NCBI RefSeq assembly: GCF_003254395.2
Contig: NC_037645.1
Coordinates: 8,307,229 to 8,371,228, forward strand
Length of the DNA stretch: 64,000 nucleotides
DNA from: Apis mellifera
Taxonomy: Eukaryota; Arthropoda; Insecta; Hymenoptera; Apidae
Direction: 5' to 3'
Part shown: positions 48,530-62,919 of the stretch, one piece after another
Layout of the letters: each line of letters opens with the position of its first letter
How positions within the stretch are numbered: the first letter of the stretch is position 1
The notes under the pieces: model-generated
What the model saw: the letters and a program-made list of their open reading frames with translations, nothing else
Told to the model about the DNA's origin: nothing
The model's database searches: none
Program-made: the position numbers and the translations under genes

Positions 48530-51500
48530 GAGGATAATTTTGAATTTAGTGTCCAATGATATGAAAATATTGAAAGTTTTGCTCTCGAATATTTCGTTCC
48601 CAATGCGAATGAAATGTTTGGAAAAAATTTTAAAAATCGTTTTCAACGGGAGTTACTTCAAATGTGTTCGCATTTCAAGAAAATTAGAGAGTCTTAATAA
48701 TTTAAGACACGGTTATCGTTTTCGATACACGACGCGTTAATTATTTTACGTTTCGTTTAATTGAGCACGAATCAGTTTCGAAAAAGAAGAAGAAGAAGAA
48801 GAAAAAGAAAATGGTAATAAAAACTAGTCCGTCGCTCATTAAAAGCGTTAAAACAGAGGAATTGAATTTCGAAGAGTTCGATGGAGCCATTATTGCGCAA
48901 AACTGCCTCTTCCTCCTCCCATCTTCACCTGCGCCCTCCGGTTTACCAATCTCCGAGGCGTTTCCCGCTCCAGTTTCCCCTGTTTTCCTTCATTTTCCGT
49001 GTTCTGTCGCCGCGAAATCGGCGAGAACGATTCGATATTGGCTCGTCGAGGATTTTCGAGCGAAAACCGATTTGCAAATACGACCCGCAAAACTTAAAAA
49101 AAGAAAAGAAAAACTCAAAGTCGAGAAATCAGATTCAAATTTTTGAAATTAAAAATTGTAAACGATAAATTTGAATCGTTGCGTGTTATTGCGTAATCAA
49201 AATTTTAAAAGTATCCTTGACAATCTTAAATTTTCTCTTAGAAGATAATTTATGAGTGAAAAGATTATTTTGAAAGTGGATTTTTTCTTAAATATTAAAA
49301 TTATTTAATGATCTAAATTAATTGTAAAAATCGACTCTTGGTGTAATGTGATTTTAATATTACGATAAATCTCATTGTAATGAAAAAAACAATCTTTTAA
49401 ATCGTTATCTTGGAACGTGTTATTCCATTAATCTTCATAAATCACAACACGCTCTCACGTTTCTTTTATAGTTTCTCTAATTGTCCTCTGTTCGCCTTTC
49501 CGTCATCTCGCCTTCGAATTTCACGATTACTCGTTCTCGATTAATATTTCATTCGCTAATTAGGTCGAAACCTCATAATAGATCCAAACTCGTCTAATCC
49601 CTGTTACTTAATTAGCGTTATCGTTACCTCAGCTGAGAAGATTGAAAGTGACGCGTAAAAATCGCGAGAATCCTCGTCGCGTATTATTATCCTTACTTGA
49701 TTGGGCGAAAACAGGATTGAAATACATTTTGAAAGAAAAATCGATGAATCCGTTTTTTCAAATCAACGTATAAATTCAAACGTTTCTTCTCGTCCGTTTC
49801 AATTGACCCGGTTATATTATACTTCCTTTAATCTCCACCATCGACGCGAGCGACATCTCGTAGAGAATGAAAGGAAACAGAAAAGATTCGTTTTCTACTC
49901 GTCCTTTTTCCCCGTTACTTTATCTTTTTTACGTGCACGCGAGGGCCGCCGATTCCCCCGCCGAAGGCGCGCGCGAGTTACTTTACGACAACGAAGGGAT
50001 GCACTTTGCGTTTACTGGGTAAACGGCGTATTTGTAGTATAGGTTGCGCCTGCATCCTGCTGACCCACTTAACGCGCGCGCGAACTTGGACGCGGCAGGA
50101 GGCGAGGATCGAAACGCGGCTCCCCTCGTTTCCAACGACCTAACCTGTTCTCTTCAACCCAACTCCACCACTCGGTGGTGGCCCGTCCAGTGAAATAATT
50201 GAAAAGTTGGAAAATTTCGATAATACTCGGTGTCGATTCCAATTGCTGGATTTTTTATTAAATTTTGAACGTTGCCCGATTAATCCGATCCCGTAAATAT
50301 TCATTCGAAGGAAGAGATATAAAATATTCCGTAAACTTTCGTAAAGTTCTAATCGATTATAATCTCTTCTTTGCGCGTCTTATTTCGTCTTGTGACGCAA
50401 AATTATGTAAAAATCGATTATAATTTCTTTCTTCGAATGTATCTCTTTACGATCAGAGTTATTCCATTTCGTCTTAAAAGTGATGTAAAAAAATTCTAAT
50501 CGATTGTTCAATTTCAAAATGTCAAAATGTATATTCTTGTGTATTCTTTTTCTCTGTCTCTTCACGCGTAACGATTGATCGAGATAACACAGGTGTGCCG
50601 TGACCCAGTTTCCCCGGACGCGTTTCGATCTGAATCTTGCAAGGATCGTTCTCAGCGACAGGGTAACATTTTACGATCCGCGTTCGTCGTCGAATACTCC
50701 TGGTTTACTCTGTGACCTAATTACCCACGAACGACGAAGTCCTTTGTCGTTTTCGAAGAATGAATCGCGCGCGTTCGAGGTTTCTCTCGAAGAGCGTTAT
50801 CGATCAGTCGTTTCGACGACGACCACCCGGTGGGAAAACGCGTTAAAGCGAAAAAATTGCACGGACAATTTTTTCTTTTTAATTCTATTTTACCATTTCC
50901 CTTCCTTCCTTCCTTTTTTTCTTTCTCTCGTCATTCCGTTTCAGAGGTTTTCGCTTCGTTAAAAACGAATATACAAAGCTTTCGACGTTATCCTCCAAGC
51001 GGAATAACGAGAGAGATATCTTAAAATTAACCCGACCTGTCGGTGTATCGCGGTGACCCAATTGCGGCGAACCGAACGAATTTCGATCTTGCCGTATAAA
51101 TTGCGTTTGCTCCGGACCTACGCATATGGACCTGCACAAACTATATGCCTCGAAGCCCTTTTGCCGCGTGGAACCGGATTCGATTAGTCGATCGATCACG
51201 ACGATCGTGTTGCTTCGGTTACCCTCGAGTAATAGAACAAGAAATAAGAAACATCGTTTGGGAATAGAATGGATTTATGGAAAAGAGATGTGAAAGAATA
51301 GAATATATCCTCGATTATATATAATGATTTTCAAAGGGGATAGGTTTAAAAAAAAGTTGATTGAGCTCTTTGATTTTTTTTTGTATTCTCTTTTCGTTCT
51401 TTGATTTGGAATTCTGTTTCCGAGAGTTTGAACTTTCGTCTCAAAAGAGATTAATTTAGTCGGATATGATGAAGGAGGCATAATTTTTGTGTAATTGAAA

Positions 51501-54500
51501 AAGATTTGACCTCGGGAGCAGTTTCTCTTGATACGTTGATGTAATCCGACCAAATATTCCGCGAAAGTAATAATATTGATGGAACAGTAAAATTTGTAAT
51601 CTTTTGATTTGATCTTTTGTTTTGATAAAAAAGCGATAAGTTTTATTCGAGTAGAGTTCTTCGAGTAAAATGATATTAAACACGATGTAACTTGAATCGT
51701 GTTTTTATATTTAAAGTGTAATAAAACTTTTCTTCTATATCTATTAAATAAATAAATACGATCCAAATGATATCGTGTTTGACCTTATTTTAATCGAAGA
51801 GACCTCGCAAATAAATATATCGGTGAAAGTTTAATTAAAAAGGAAACCAAACGTAAAGTTTTACCACGGCATTAGTATTGGTTCACTTTTCGAGTGCCTC
51901 GCTTCTCTTTCTCCTCTGCTCCCTATCGTTTTTCGCGTTCGGCAAAAAACGTAAACAAACACTGAGGTCGAGCAATAGCAGAAATAAGAGTCGCTACTTC
52001 TATTCGACGAAACTGTTCTTCTCTTTCTAAAATTCTTTCTTAAATTCGAATTTTTTCTTCAAAATATTTCACTGTATTTAATTCATTTATTAATTACATT
52101 AGATTATTATTTCGTAATAAAAAATATACGAATGTTATTCCATACTTTTAATCGCTCAAAATCGAATTTAAAGTTATATCCTATCTCATCTCATCTCTCT
52201 TTCTTTTTTCCTCTAAAATCGTAAACGTAACATTTTATTATTTCTCCGAAGAGACTCCGTAAACTAACCTAAACCCAAAGGAATAGAATGGGTAGAGGCG
52301 AATAGACGAACTATCGAATAGATAAAGAGAAAAAGAGAAAGATCGATGCCGTGAAAACGCTTACATTCGTTTTCCTTTTCTTAGTATATATGTTTCTCCT
52401 TCTTTGCCTCGTTTCCGGTCGTATCCAGGCGTCGAGCTCTACGTGCTTAGAAGCCTCGAACTCGACACTGGAATATCTTCAACTTTCGTTCCGTTTGAAT
52501 CTCGAGAGGAGAAGAAACTTTCCTCTTATCCAGCTTTTTTTCTTCCGTTTTCGATGATAAAAAAAGACAATATTAATACAGAGAGCAAATATCTTATCAT
52601 TTACGACAAATTTTTCGGGAAAAATTCTTATACGATCAGCCACAATTTATCGAGATTTCTAAGTTTATCTTTGAAAAATATTTCAGCAAGTAATGAAGGT
52701 TATGTTCGGGCACTTTTGTGTCGCTTATATATATGTATATATATATAACAATATCTTGATTTTTTCGAATGTTTTATACATATATATATATATATAAAGT
52801 TTTTTTTTTGTATTTCTCGTTTAACGTAATCAAATTTTTTGCGCATAATTCGATTTGTCTCTCATTGAATAATAACACTGAATTTTAATCGAAGAATCGT
52901 TAAATTTCAATAACTGGCAACTTGATCGCAGTCATATTTTCTTTTCTCTCTCTCTCTTTCTTTTTTTTCGATATAATTGAAACGCGTTGACGATAAAACC
53001 GATAGGAAATACATACAGATATAATTTGTATACACGCTCGAATAAATTGCGCTGTAAAACGAGTCTCGCGCGTTGATTTTGTTTCTGCGAAGAAACCGTA
53101 AAGAAAAAACGTAAAAAAAAATTACACTGATTAAATCCGCGTTGTAGAGGATAGAATTAACGTCATAAGAAGATGATCTCTCGCTTGCGTGTTACGTATA
53201 CAGAATATTTCGATGTTTCATAATAGAAAGGAAGTAATTTTATGCGAAGAAAAAAAAAATTAATAATTTTTTAACGATCATGAATTTGACTAACTCTATT
53301 GATTATGAATCGATTATCAAACTATTAAACAAAACGTATAAAAAGGAATAAGAGATGCGGAATAAAATTTATTAATTTCATAATTCGTTTTCGAAATAAT
53401 CGAATTTGAAAATTCATCGAATGTATTGGTGATTAATTGATCGCACACATTCAAACTCAATTTTCTCGCAAACAAGGAACAAATAAACGATGAATAAACG
53501 AATGCTGTTCTATTATTTGTACTACTAAATGCATTATTGCAGATAGAATATTTTATTGATTATGTTCGCTCGCATCTCTCAATCAAGAATTAACGTTCGA
53601 ATGACGTGACCTTATCTCGTAATAGAAACTCGATGAATTCCGATGTATCTCGGAAATGGGAAAATCTGTTTTCATTCATTCGAACTGCATTTTACTTATT
53701 GCATTCAATTATTATCGGAAGAAGATAGAGTCGTTTCGTTCTTTCTCCATGCTTTTCCACCACGCAAATTAGGGCACGTCATCTCCCCAGCTGTATCGTT
53801 AATTACCGGAACGTTATCTATTTCTCGACGCGATATTTTCGCGATGGCGGTCAAAGTTCACGTATTACGATCGATTTTTATTTCAAAAAGCACATAAGGA
53901 AAGTCCTCCCTCGATCCATCCCCCGGCATCTTTGATATTTTACGGAAACGTTAACGTTACCCAGTCCCGAGTAACCATAAAGCTTAGTTATTCGAGCGAA
54001 ATAGGTCGGCCGCCCTGTGAACTTGCGACCCGCCCCTAACTTTGTTCGAAAGTAAATCATTTTGGTTTGCCCGCTATTTACTCGGCCCAACCTTTTCCGA
54101 TTTCGCTTTGACGTCTTGCTTCTCCGACGTAAGACTTTTTTACTTTTCGCCCCCGGTCGCTTTTAGACGATATTACGAAATTACACGCGCGCTAAATATT
54201 TGAACATCGCGATATCTCGACGAAGCTTAGCTTATGAATTTTGAGGTTATGTTGCGAAATGTTTTCTTGAATTTTTTATATATATATATATATACGAGAA
54301 AAAATTCTTGAGAGAAGAACGAGGGAACGATTTGAATAATTAAGTAGTTAATCTTTGAACCATAGTTTGTGTTACTTTCATTGTAAAATATCTCTTCTAT
54401 TCGAAAATTAATTAATACGTATTTCGAACAGAAATCCGATCGTACGTGACTTAAACTTGGTGCAAAACTTGATTACGCGAGGAGAAATTTCTATTTCGCG

Positions 54501-55690
54501 AACAGATCCAGTTCAATCGCCCGATATATGTACATCTGTTATATCACTCGAACGAAATTGCTCGAACTGCATTACCTACCGTCGTTAATCCGGCTATGAA
54601 ATGAGCCGGACCCCGCTTTATTAGAAATACAGATATATATATATATACACGAATCTCGCGATATTCGCGGCCGATGCGTGAACGCGTTTCCTCACTAGGT
54701 TATCGTGCGTGGGGGGGGGGGGAGGAGTGAAGAGGAGTGGGTCGGTGACTCTGGCAGGAGAGGGGGTCAGGCCGAGGTCGGGGTCGGCGCTGTGGGGCAG
54801 GAGAGATGAGGAAGGACCGCACCCACCCTGGTTTATCGACCGGGTTACACCCTTAGCCGCCGCTCTCACAAATTCTCTTTCTTACTTACCTTTTTCTCTT
54901 CTTTTTCTTATTTTTTCTTTTTTTCTTTTTTCATCCATTCTCTCTCTCTCTTGCCTTTTTTTTTTTTTTTTATTTTTCTCACTGTATTTCGCGTATCGCG
55001 AAATTCGATAAATTATTTGGAAAGAAACTAGGTTAGGATCTTGCGAATCGATCGCGAGGGGAAAGAACTTGGGGGGAGGGGGAGGGGAATATTTCCGGCG
55101 ACTGATCGTGGAAAAGACGGCGTTTAAACGTTAGACGGTTGGAAAAATGGAAACGTTTCGAAGATATTCCAAGCGCGTTTATATACCGGTTTACTTGAAG
55201 CGTCACACCACGGGACGCTTAATCTTTTTACGCTTTTTCAAGGTTCCTTTGCGCGCCGGGGAATTATTTTTTCCCCTGCGCCGGTTATTTTTTTCACCGT
55301 TTCTCTCCTTTTCAACGTTGCAATCGACAGTGCCGGGAAAAGCGCGTATAAAAAGGAGAATAAGAGTATATTTTTTTTCTTGGAGATAAACTTTTCTCGG
55401 TAAAAAAAAAAAAAAAAATGGATTTCGCGGATAATTTCTCACGAAAAAACGATCCGCTTCCTCGATAAAATTTCGCGGAAAATTTTAATACGATTTGAAA
55501 ATGGTCGAAGAGACTGGACCGGGAAGCTGCGAATCGAAGATTGGATTCGCGCCAACGTTTCCCACTAGCTGGAACCGTCCAGTTCTTTTCAGTTCTTTGA
55601 CCTCTTTCATCCCCGATGTCCTTCCAGAATCTGATCTTTAACGTTTCGAAGCAAAATAAAAGAATAATACTTTCCTTCTCTTCGATATTC
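48530..55690. other. Region without supported exons
   Basis: AT-rich with CpG-richer parts (49.9-50.2, 50.6-51.2, 54.7-54.85 kb), an AAG microsatellite (48784-48802), TA microsatellites (52728-52746, 52781-52796, 54278-54294), a G homopolymer (about 54711-54722) and poly-T (54956-54970). ORFs here lack initiators, domains or splice context. Confidence 0.4.
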
Positions 55691-55694
55691 TTCC

Positions 55695-56735
55695 GAAGGC
55701 CAAGTGTTCAGAAATAATTTTTTTATTATCAATTATTATCCCTATTTAAACAAAATAGTTTGTTCCAAAATCTATATAAATTTCAATTGAATGGATCATA
55801 CTAGCATAATATAACGAAATATGTGGCCAAATGTTCAGAAATAATTTTTTTATTATCAATTATTATCCCTATTTAAACAAAATTTTAAACAAGTTTGTTT
55901 CAAAATCTATATAAATTTCAATTGAATGGATTATACTAGCATAATATAATGAAATATATGGCCAAATGTTCAGAAATAATTTTTTTATTATCAATTATCA
56001 TCCCTATTTAAACAAAATAGCTTGTTCCAAAATCTATATAAATTTCAATTGAATGGATCATACTAGCATGATATAACGAAATATGTGGCCAAATGTTCAG
56101 AAATAATTTTTTTATTATCAATTATTATCCCTATTTAAACAAAATAGTTTGTTCCAAAATCTATATAAATTTCAATTGAATGGATTATACTAGCATAATA
56201 TAACGAAATATGTGGCCAAATGTTCAGAAATAATTTTTTTATTATCAATTATCATCCCTATTTAAACAAAATAGCTTGTTCCAAAATCTATATAAATTTC
56301 AATTGAATGGATCATACTAGCATGATATAACGAAATATGTGGCCAAGTGTTCAGAAATAATTTTTTTATTATCAATTATTATCCCTATTTAAACAAAATT
56401 TTAAACAAGTTTGTTCCAAAATCTATATAAATTTCAATTGAATGGATTATACTAGCATAATATAATGAAATATGTGGTCAAATGTTCAGAAATAATTTTT
56501 TTATTATCAATTATCATCCCTATTTAAACAAAATAGCTTGTTCCAAAATCTATATAAATTTCAATTGAATGGATCATACTAGCATGATATAACGAAATAT
56601 GTGGCCAAGTGTTCAGAAATAATTTTTTTATTATCAATTATTATCCCTATTTAAACAAAATAGTTTGTTCCAAAATCTATATAAATTTCAATTGAATGGA
56701 TCATACTAGCATGATATAACGAAATATGTGATAGG
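55695..56735. repeat. Minisatellite F, about 127-bp unit, eight copies, 516-bp higher-order period
   Basis: GTTCAGAAATAATTTTTTTA recurs at 55705, 55833, 55968, 56095, 56222, 56349, 56484 and 56611. Spacings are 128, 135, 127, 127, 127, 135 and 127. Copies 2 and 6 share an 8-bp longer form (AAAATTTTAAACAAGTTTG). Copies 3, 5 and 7 share CATCCC, AGCTTG and AGCATGAT variants. Confidence 0.95.
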
Positions 56736-57479
56736 CTGAGATGAAAAGATTCAAGGTCGATTGCTCGAATTAATCTCCCTTCGCGTTTCGCTTTTCACCC
56801 ATTGTCGGTCTCGCATTGTAGTGACTCGAAGGGCGTTGATCGTTCGCGCCACGATTGCCTCTGCTACCCCCACCACTCGATCTCGCTTCGTACCATCTTG
56901 CGGTGTACGGAGGAGTTAAGTCGATCGTTCCGACCTTTTTCGACACTCGTAGCGGAGACGAGTCGAGGAGAGGGGGAAGGAAGCGGGGGGAGGGAGGGAG
57001 GATGATCGCGGCCAGTAACACGTGAAATAGGAGCGCAGGAAACAAATCCTTAGGGCCCGCTTCCGTTCCGCCTCGAATTTCACGGCCGAGGCTTATGCGA
57101 GGTCGGGACAATGGAGATGGAAAGGGAGGGGACAAATGGGATGCGTGAACCGAGGCGCGCTAAGGGGATCGAACGAACGCGACAGCACAATAAGAGACAC
57201 GAGAACCGATAATAATTCTCCCTTCCTTTCAATCCTCGAAACGAACTTCCGTCTCGTCTCCTAGGGGAGGGCGAAAAGATGAGCCAAAAGATGATTCAAT
57301 TGCGACGCAATTAACACGCCAATTGTCGGCACGAGAAACTACGCGGATACGCGTCGTGATATTTCTTTCGTAAGTATCGGGGTCAAAGGATGAATCGTCT
57401 TTTCTAAGCGACGAAGGAAGCAGGAAGATCTAATCGATGAGATAAAAACGAGTTATCGGAGGCACTAAGTGCAAAGTAG

Positions 57480-58050
57480 AGAGAGGGGGGGAAAAAAGAA
57501 GCGAGATACCGGAAGGAGGAAACCGAGTCGAATGGGAAATGAAACGAGAGAGAGAGAGAGGGAGGAAGGCGAAGGATAGGTGAATGAGAGGGAGAGGGAG
57601 GAAGACGGAGCAAGGGTGGAGGCGAGTAGGTAGGAAAAGGACGGAGAACGCGCAGTGCAAAGTAGCGGAGAAGTGTGCGAGTCGAGTGCGAGTGCGAGGG
57701 AGGGAAACGCGGAACGCCATGGAGCAGTGTGGAGTGAGGGACGGGAGGGGGGAGAGGGGTTCGCGGTGCAAGCTTGTAGGGAGCGTCAGTGTCAGTGTGC
57801 ATGCGGACGGCGAGTCGGTTGGCGGTGTGGGAGCTCGCGTTGCGTCAAATCGCATCGCGTTCCCGAACGAAACTCTGTGCTGTGCTGCTGGACACGCGTC
57901 GCTTGGGCGCGAGTTTCGAATCGATCCGATTCCGACGATTCGATCGCGCTTACCTTTCGATTCCGCCCGGTTTGATGTGCGCGAAATTCGCCCGATCGAA
58001 TGATGCAAGATAAGTTTCGTTCGCTCGCGATCGCGGAGTGCCGCCTCGAC
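57480..58050 (+). promoter_or_regulatory. GA-rich, CpG-rich promoter-like block with initiator-like pair
   Basis: A purine-rich tract (57480-57720, including GAGAGAGAGAGAGAG) leads into CpG-rich DNA with TCAGTGTCAGTGTG at 57786-57799. GA repeats plus TCAGT suggest a plus-strand promoter and noncoding first exon. ORFs up to 208 codons on both strands are composition artefacts. Confidence 0.35.
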
Positions 58051-58059
58051 CGACATATT

Positions 58060-61000
58060 CCTGGATACGCGGTTTTTACACGATCGATTATCGATAAAGC
58101 TGCATCATTCGACAAAAGTATATATAAAACACAACGAAAAATGTAACGGCGAGGATCGTTTCGAGGGGCAAGAGAACAGGTTCTGCCCTCCGCGACTCCG
58201 CCTTTCGTCTTCCGCCTCAAGCCTCTGCCAACTTTTATCTCTTCCATCCCCGTGAGGCAAAGTAGTATTCTATTAAATCGCGCGTGCATCTCGCCAAGTT
58301 TTCCTTGGAACATTGCATACCCCCTTAAATTCTGAATGATTATTATAGACACCGAACGATTCGATTGTGTATTCGAGTTAACTCTCCAGACTACAATGAG
58401 ATTATTGGTGATCCGTATCGGTAGACTCCAAACTTATTTAATTAACGTCATCTACTGGGCTCGGTTACAGATCGGGAATCGAATTTAAGAATTGGCGCGT
58501 TCGTAATATCGAAAGTATCCTTCGCCAGTTTTTGTTGTTACTAGCTTCCTCTTTGAGAGCCTTTGAAATAGAATATCTCGTATCCACGAGCGTAACGGTC
58601 GTGGACGCGAGGGTTATATAGCGGTCGAGAGGCGATTCAACGCATGTGTCCTTGACCCAACTCGAACGCGTATTCGAGCGATGAGAGCGCATCAGTGAAC
58701 GTTTCCTCTCCTAGTTACGTTTATCACGAAGATATGTCGGACGGTGATTTGCTTTCTGTCTTTCATTATCAGCATAATCCGGAACAGAAACTCGTTGAAA
58801 TATCGAATATGATAGATCTAACGTAATATCCATAATTACAATATTCCTCATTATTTCATTAGTCTTTCTATTACCGAATTGTCCTTGAAAATTAAAAACA
58901 TTTATTTTCGTATTTCAATTATTTCGTTGTCTTGAATATATTCTTGTATCTTTCCATAAAAGAAAATATTTTTCGATGTATTCGCATTTTTGTTTGGAAG
59001 GACAAACGTGTCGTTTACCAATTTAGATACGCGCGTCGAATTCGACGAATGTTGTGCGATTGGCCCTATGTAAACCGCAACAGATGTTGCGGGCTCTCTC
59101 GCACACACGCGCGCACTCGTTCGCACTAACGCAGAGCCGCACGGCTGGCAAATAGAAATATCCCTCACAATAGGTTTCTCGGTACCGGGTTTAGAGCCGA
59201 GGAGGCATCGTGACGTTTATATTTAGCCGATCGACCGACAGTTTTTACACTGGAAATTTGCACGGACGGGATGTGATAGTTTAAAAATAAACCCATCTCA
59301 CCGGCGGGGCGTTACGATTGTCCTTGACCCGTGGAAAGCCCATTCGGGTGGACGCGAGTCAGACTCGCGCGCGTGTTCCTTCACGCTCCAAAAGTTGGCT
59401 TTAGTCGGTCGATTCGCTTTAAAAATGAATGTCGGAAGGGAAAAGAAAAAAAAAAAAAATGGGAACGAGATGAACGATCCTCTTGACCAAGGGTGATCTC
59501 TTCCATTCGGAATGCGCTTTTGCACGAACGCTCTGACCTTTGACATCGACATGGTGGAGGCTTTAAATTCCGATATATCACAGGTTCACATTGTTATTTA
59601 CGTGTAAACACACGAGAGAAGTATTGGTTTATCAGATAGAGCTCGAGTATAGATCAACATCCTAGATCAAAAGAGTTTAATCGTTTATTAATCGAGTATT
59701 AAGGAACGAAGATAGAAAAAGATGTTAATTATTATCGTTTCTCGCTTCGTCGATAGGACGCGAAGAGCGCAGACGTGGAGGGTTTGCGGGTGTTGCAGGT
59801 ATTTTGTGGGCAAAAGGGCTTTTGAAAAAAAAAAAAGAGGAAAAAAGGAGGATAGGAAAAAAGAAACGTCGAGACGCGCTTTTGGAAGGTGGTACGGCAC
59901 GAGAACGAACAGAGAGTCGGTTTGTAAAAAAGAGTCGCAGCGTCGACGACACCGAGCGTCGCTTGTCGCATGTCGACGCAATCGACACGCTTGCCAAAGG
60001 GAGCGGAAAACGAAAGCTTTTCGTCCTTCTCTCGCTCGTAGACGAACGGTCGACGAATTTTTTGTCGACGAGCGATTCGACCGGCCAGCCTTTATCTCTT
60101 AAGTAAACTTTTTTCTTATATTCTCCTTAACCGCGTGACTGGTAATAAAAGAAAGAAAGCTAGAGAGAGAGAGAGAGAGAGGGAGAAGGATATATTCCAG
60201 AGGCAAATTTCGAATCGCAATTTCCAATTCATCTGCGTTTCGCGTTACGCTTCTGGTTGTTGGTTTTCCCATCGCGTCCCTCCTCTCGTCTTGTGCATTC
60301 AGCGGCGTTAACGATCTCTTCTAAACTACTCGTAGGCCCGTGAAGAGGTACGGCGCGTCACGGAAGACAAAAAGAATCGTAGCGTCGCGGACGAAGAAAG
60401 AAGAACGGCAGTCAGTAAGCGGAGTGGTCTCGTTTCATTTTGCTCTTACCGCCTCTTCTCCTCTTCTGTTCCTCCTACCTGCTACGTTGGTTTTGTCTGT
60501 CTTCTCGAGTTACCTCGCAGCGTCCGAGTCCCGTCAAACTTTATTGCTGTTTTATCCCTTGTGCTCTATGCGTATATATATATATATATATTGCAATCCA
60601 TGCTTGATATTGTTTTCTAAATACACAAGATTAGGAAAACTTGGATCTTGCAATATCGTCTTTTGTCATTCCATTAAAATCTACCATTCTCCCTCCCCAT
60701 TGTTGATGAGATTCATTTAGGGAATTAGTCGCAATTAGTCCAACTTCTGTCTGACTCAGACTCGGTTTAAATTCATCAGAATATTTAAATTCAAATTGTC
60801 AAATCTAGATTAGATTGACTCTTGTTCTATTGATTATATATCTTTTTGTAGATTAAAATTTTAATTAACATATATTACTATAATATTTTCTTATATATAA
60901 CTTTCTATATAAGACTTTAAACTATAAAACTTTCTTATTGAATTATAATTTCAGTTCTTGATTTTTATTATTAACAGAGTCGAAAATATCAGACGCTATT

Positions 61001-62915
61001 AAAAAATTAACGAAAATTGGCGAATTAATTTAATTTCGCCATCTCCTCGTTACTTTTGTGGTTGAAAAAAAAGGGAGGGGGGAGAGGGAAAGCAGTTCAT
61101 TGCAAAGGTGGAAAAAAGTTGCGAAAGTGGCGCGAGAAGAGAAGACGCGAGAGGCAGAAACGAAGTTAGACTCGAGAAAAAGGCTCGTCTCCAATTATCC
61201 AAGGTCTCGAGCGTCTCGTGCGACGGATATCGCGAAACACGCCCATTGCAAACGTTACGACTGTGCAAACACCGCGTCGATTCCCTCGTCTAATTACTCT
61301 CGGAAACAGTTTCTTTCGTGCGATCAATTCTAAATTCCCGTCATCTTTGTTTCTACACTTCGTGCACGATCCATGCGCTTCTTTCTCAACCTTGCAGAAT
61401 TCACAACAATCGTTAATAATTAAATTAGAATATTAATATAAATAATATAATATTCTGTTATAATTTATATTATTAATATAAATTAAATTAGAATAACAAC
61501 AATAATTGTGTTTCTATTCGAATACGTGTCAGAATTGATTTTGTGAAAAACAATCGCAATTGTATTGCTAAAAAAATAAAAAAAAAGAATCGACTTATTC
61601 AACATTTATTATTAGACATTGAAGTGGAAATAATTTGATGTGACATTTTTAGTTGCTATTTATAAAATTGTAACAACAATTTTAAAAATAAATACGGATC
61701 AATATTGGATCCAAAAAAAATATAAGATTTTTACAAGAAGGAAATTATTACGTATCGGTTGATTCGATTATTTCTGAGACAATTGATATGCATTGAACCG
61801 AACATTTGCAATTTTGCACTCATCACCGAGGTACATGAAGTGTCGTTCAGTGATGTACAAGTGCAGATAGGCCGGTGTTCAGTAGAAGACCGGAAGGAAG
61901 GAAGAGAGGAAGGAAATCTCGGTTACTTGCGAAAGTCGTGTTTCTAGATTTACACGTTGCGTCACGTCATCGATCGTATTTTAAGGCCAGCATGCACGCA
62001 TGCACACGAGCACAACGTACGCACGCCGCATGGCCGCACTCAAGCCGCAAGGTGTAAGAACACCACCAGGATTGATAACATCCTGCTTTCGATTGGTTGA
62101 TTCCTTGCCGAACGGTAATCGGATATTATACGCCTCTCCTTTCGAAATCCTGTAACGCAATCGCCGAATAATATATTGAATAATTCAGTTGATTAGTTAT
62201 TCGATATACAAGAGAATAAATCTTTCTATTTCTTCGAAGTTCGTAAAAAAATAATTGGAACGATTGTATATATTAGTTATTTCGATGTGATGAAAAAAAT
62301 GGATAACAAAATTTCCAAACAAAATAGAGAATCGAGTTAGTTTGTATTTATAACATTATCCTTTTAGTTAAATACGCTTTGCGAACAAGATTATGGAAGA
62401 TCGATCGATTATTTCCCTTTCGTTCAAACGTTTTCAACAATCCTGTTATTACTTCGTAATTAACGTTATTACGGGTAAACGCGCGTTTATGGTAATCGGC
62501 CAACTCGATGAAACCGTACCACACGTATATATGTATATATATGTACACGTAGCGCCCTCTCGAAAATGGTCGATCGAGCGCCGCCGCATATTACGAATGG
62601 TCGAGGAATTCGGCTAGTTTTTCCTTTACCCCCTCCCGCCCGGTAAAACCTCTTAACCGAGTCGAACGCGGAAAGAAAGTCGCTGACTCGAGTAGACTCG
62701 TCGCTGGTTCTTTCCCCTCTGTTGCAAACTCGAGCTTAATCGCCACTTAAGAATCACGTGATCGCGCTTCATCGTACGATTTCATTTAAATTATCATGGG
62801 AAAATTTTTCTCTCACTACCGCGCTCATCTTCTCATATATACTTAATTCTTGAGAAAGGCACGATATATTAAGAATCGATATGTCGAGCAATTTTTGATT
62901 ATAATAATTTTTTTT
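58060..62915. other. Region without supported exons
   Basis: Mixed composition with a TA microsatellite (60573-60590), GA runs (60163-60182) and AT-rich 60.7-61.0 and 61.4-61.75 kb. Several acceptor-like words open short frames (for example AACAG before 60978), but none has a matching donor. Confidence 0.4.
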
Positions 62916-62919
62916 TCAG

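Noticed and set aside
48291..48740. 149-codon ORF with IWYSK repeats
   Set aside because: It is a translation of the 15-bp minisatellite; both strands are open because the period is a multiple of three.
52351..52557. 68-codon frame with a signal-like hydrophobic start
   Set aside because: It begins at GTG, not ATG. The first in-frame ATG is inside the hydrophobic run, and composition is low-complexity.
57430..58056. 208-codon minus-strand and 139-codon plus-strand ORFs
   Set aside because: Simple-sequence GA and CpG composition opens several frames at once; promoter-like signals explain the block better.
60978..61035. Phase-1 open segment after AACAG on the plus strand
   Set aside because: No donor before its stop codon and AT-rich composition; weaker than the 62920 candidate.
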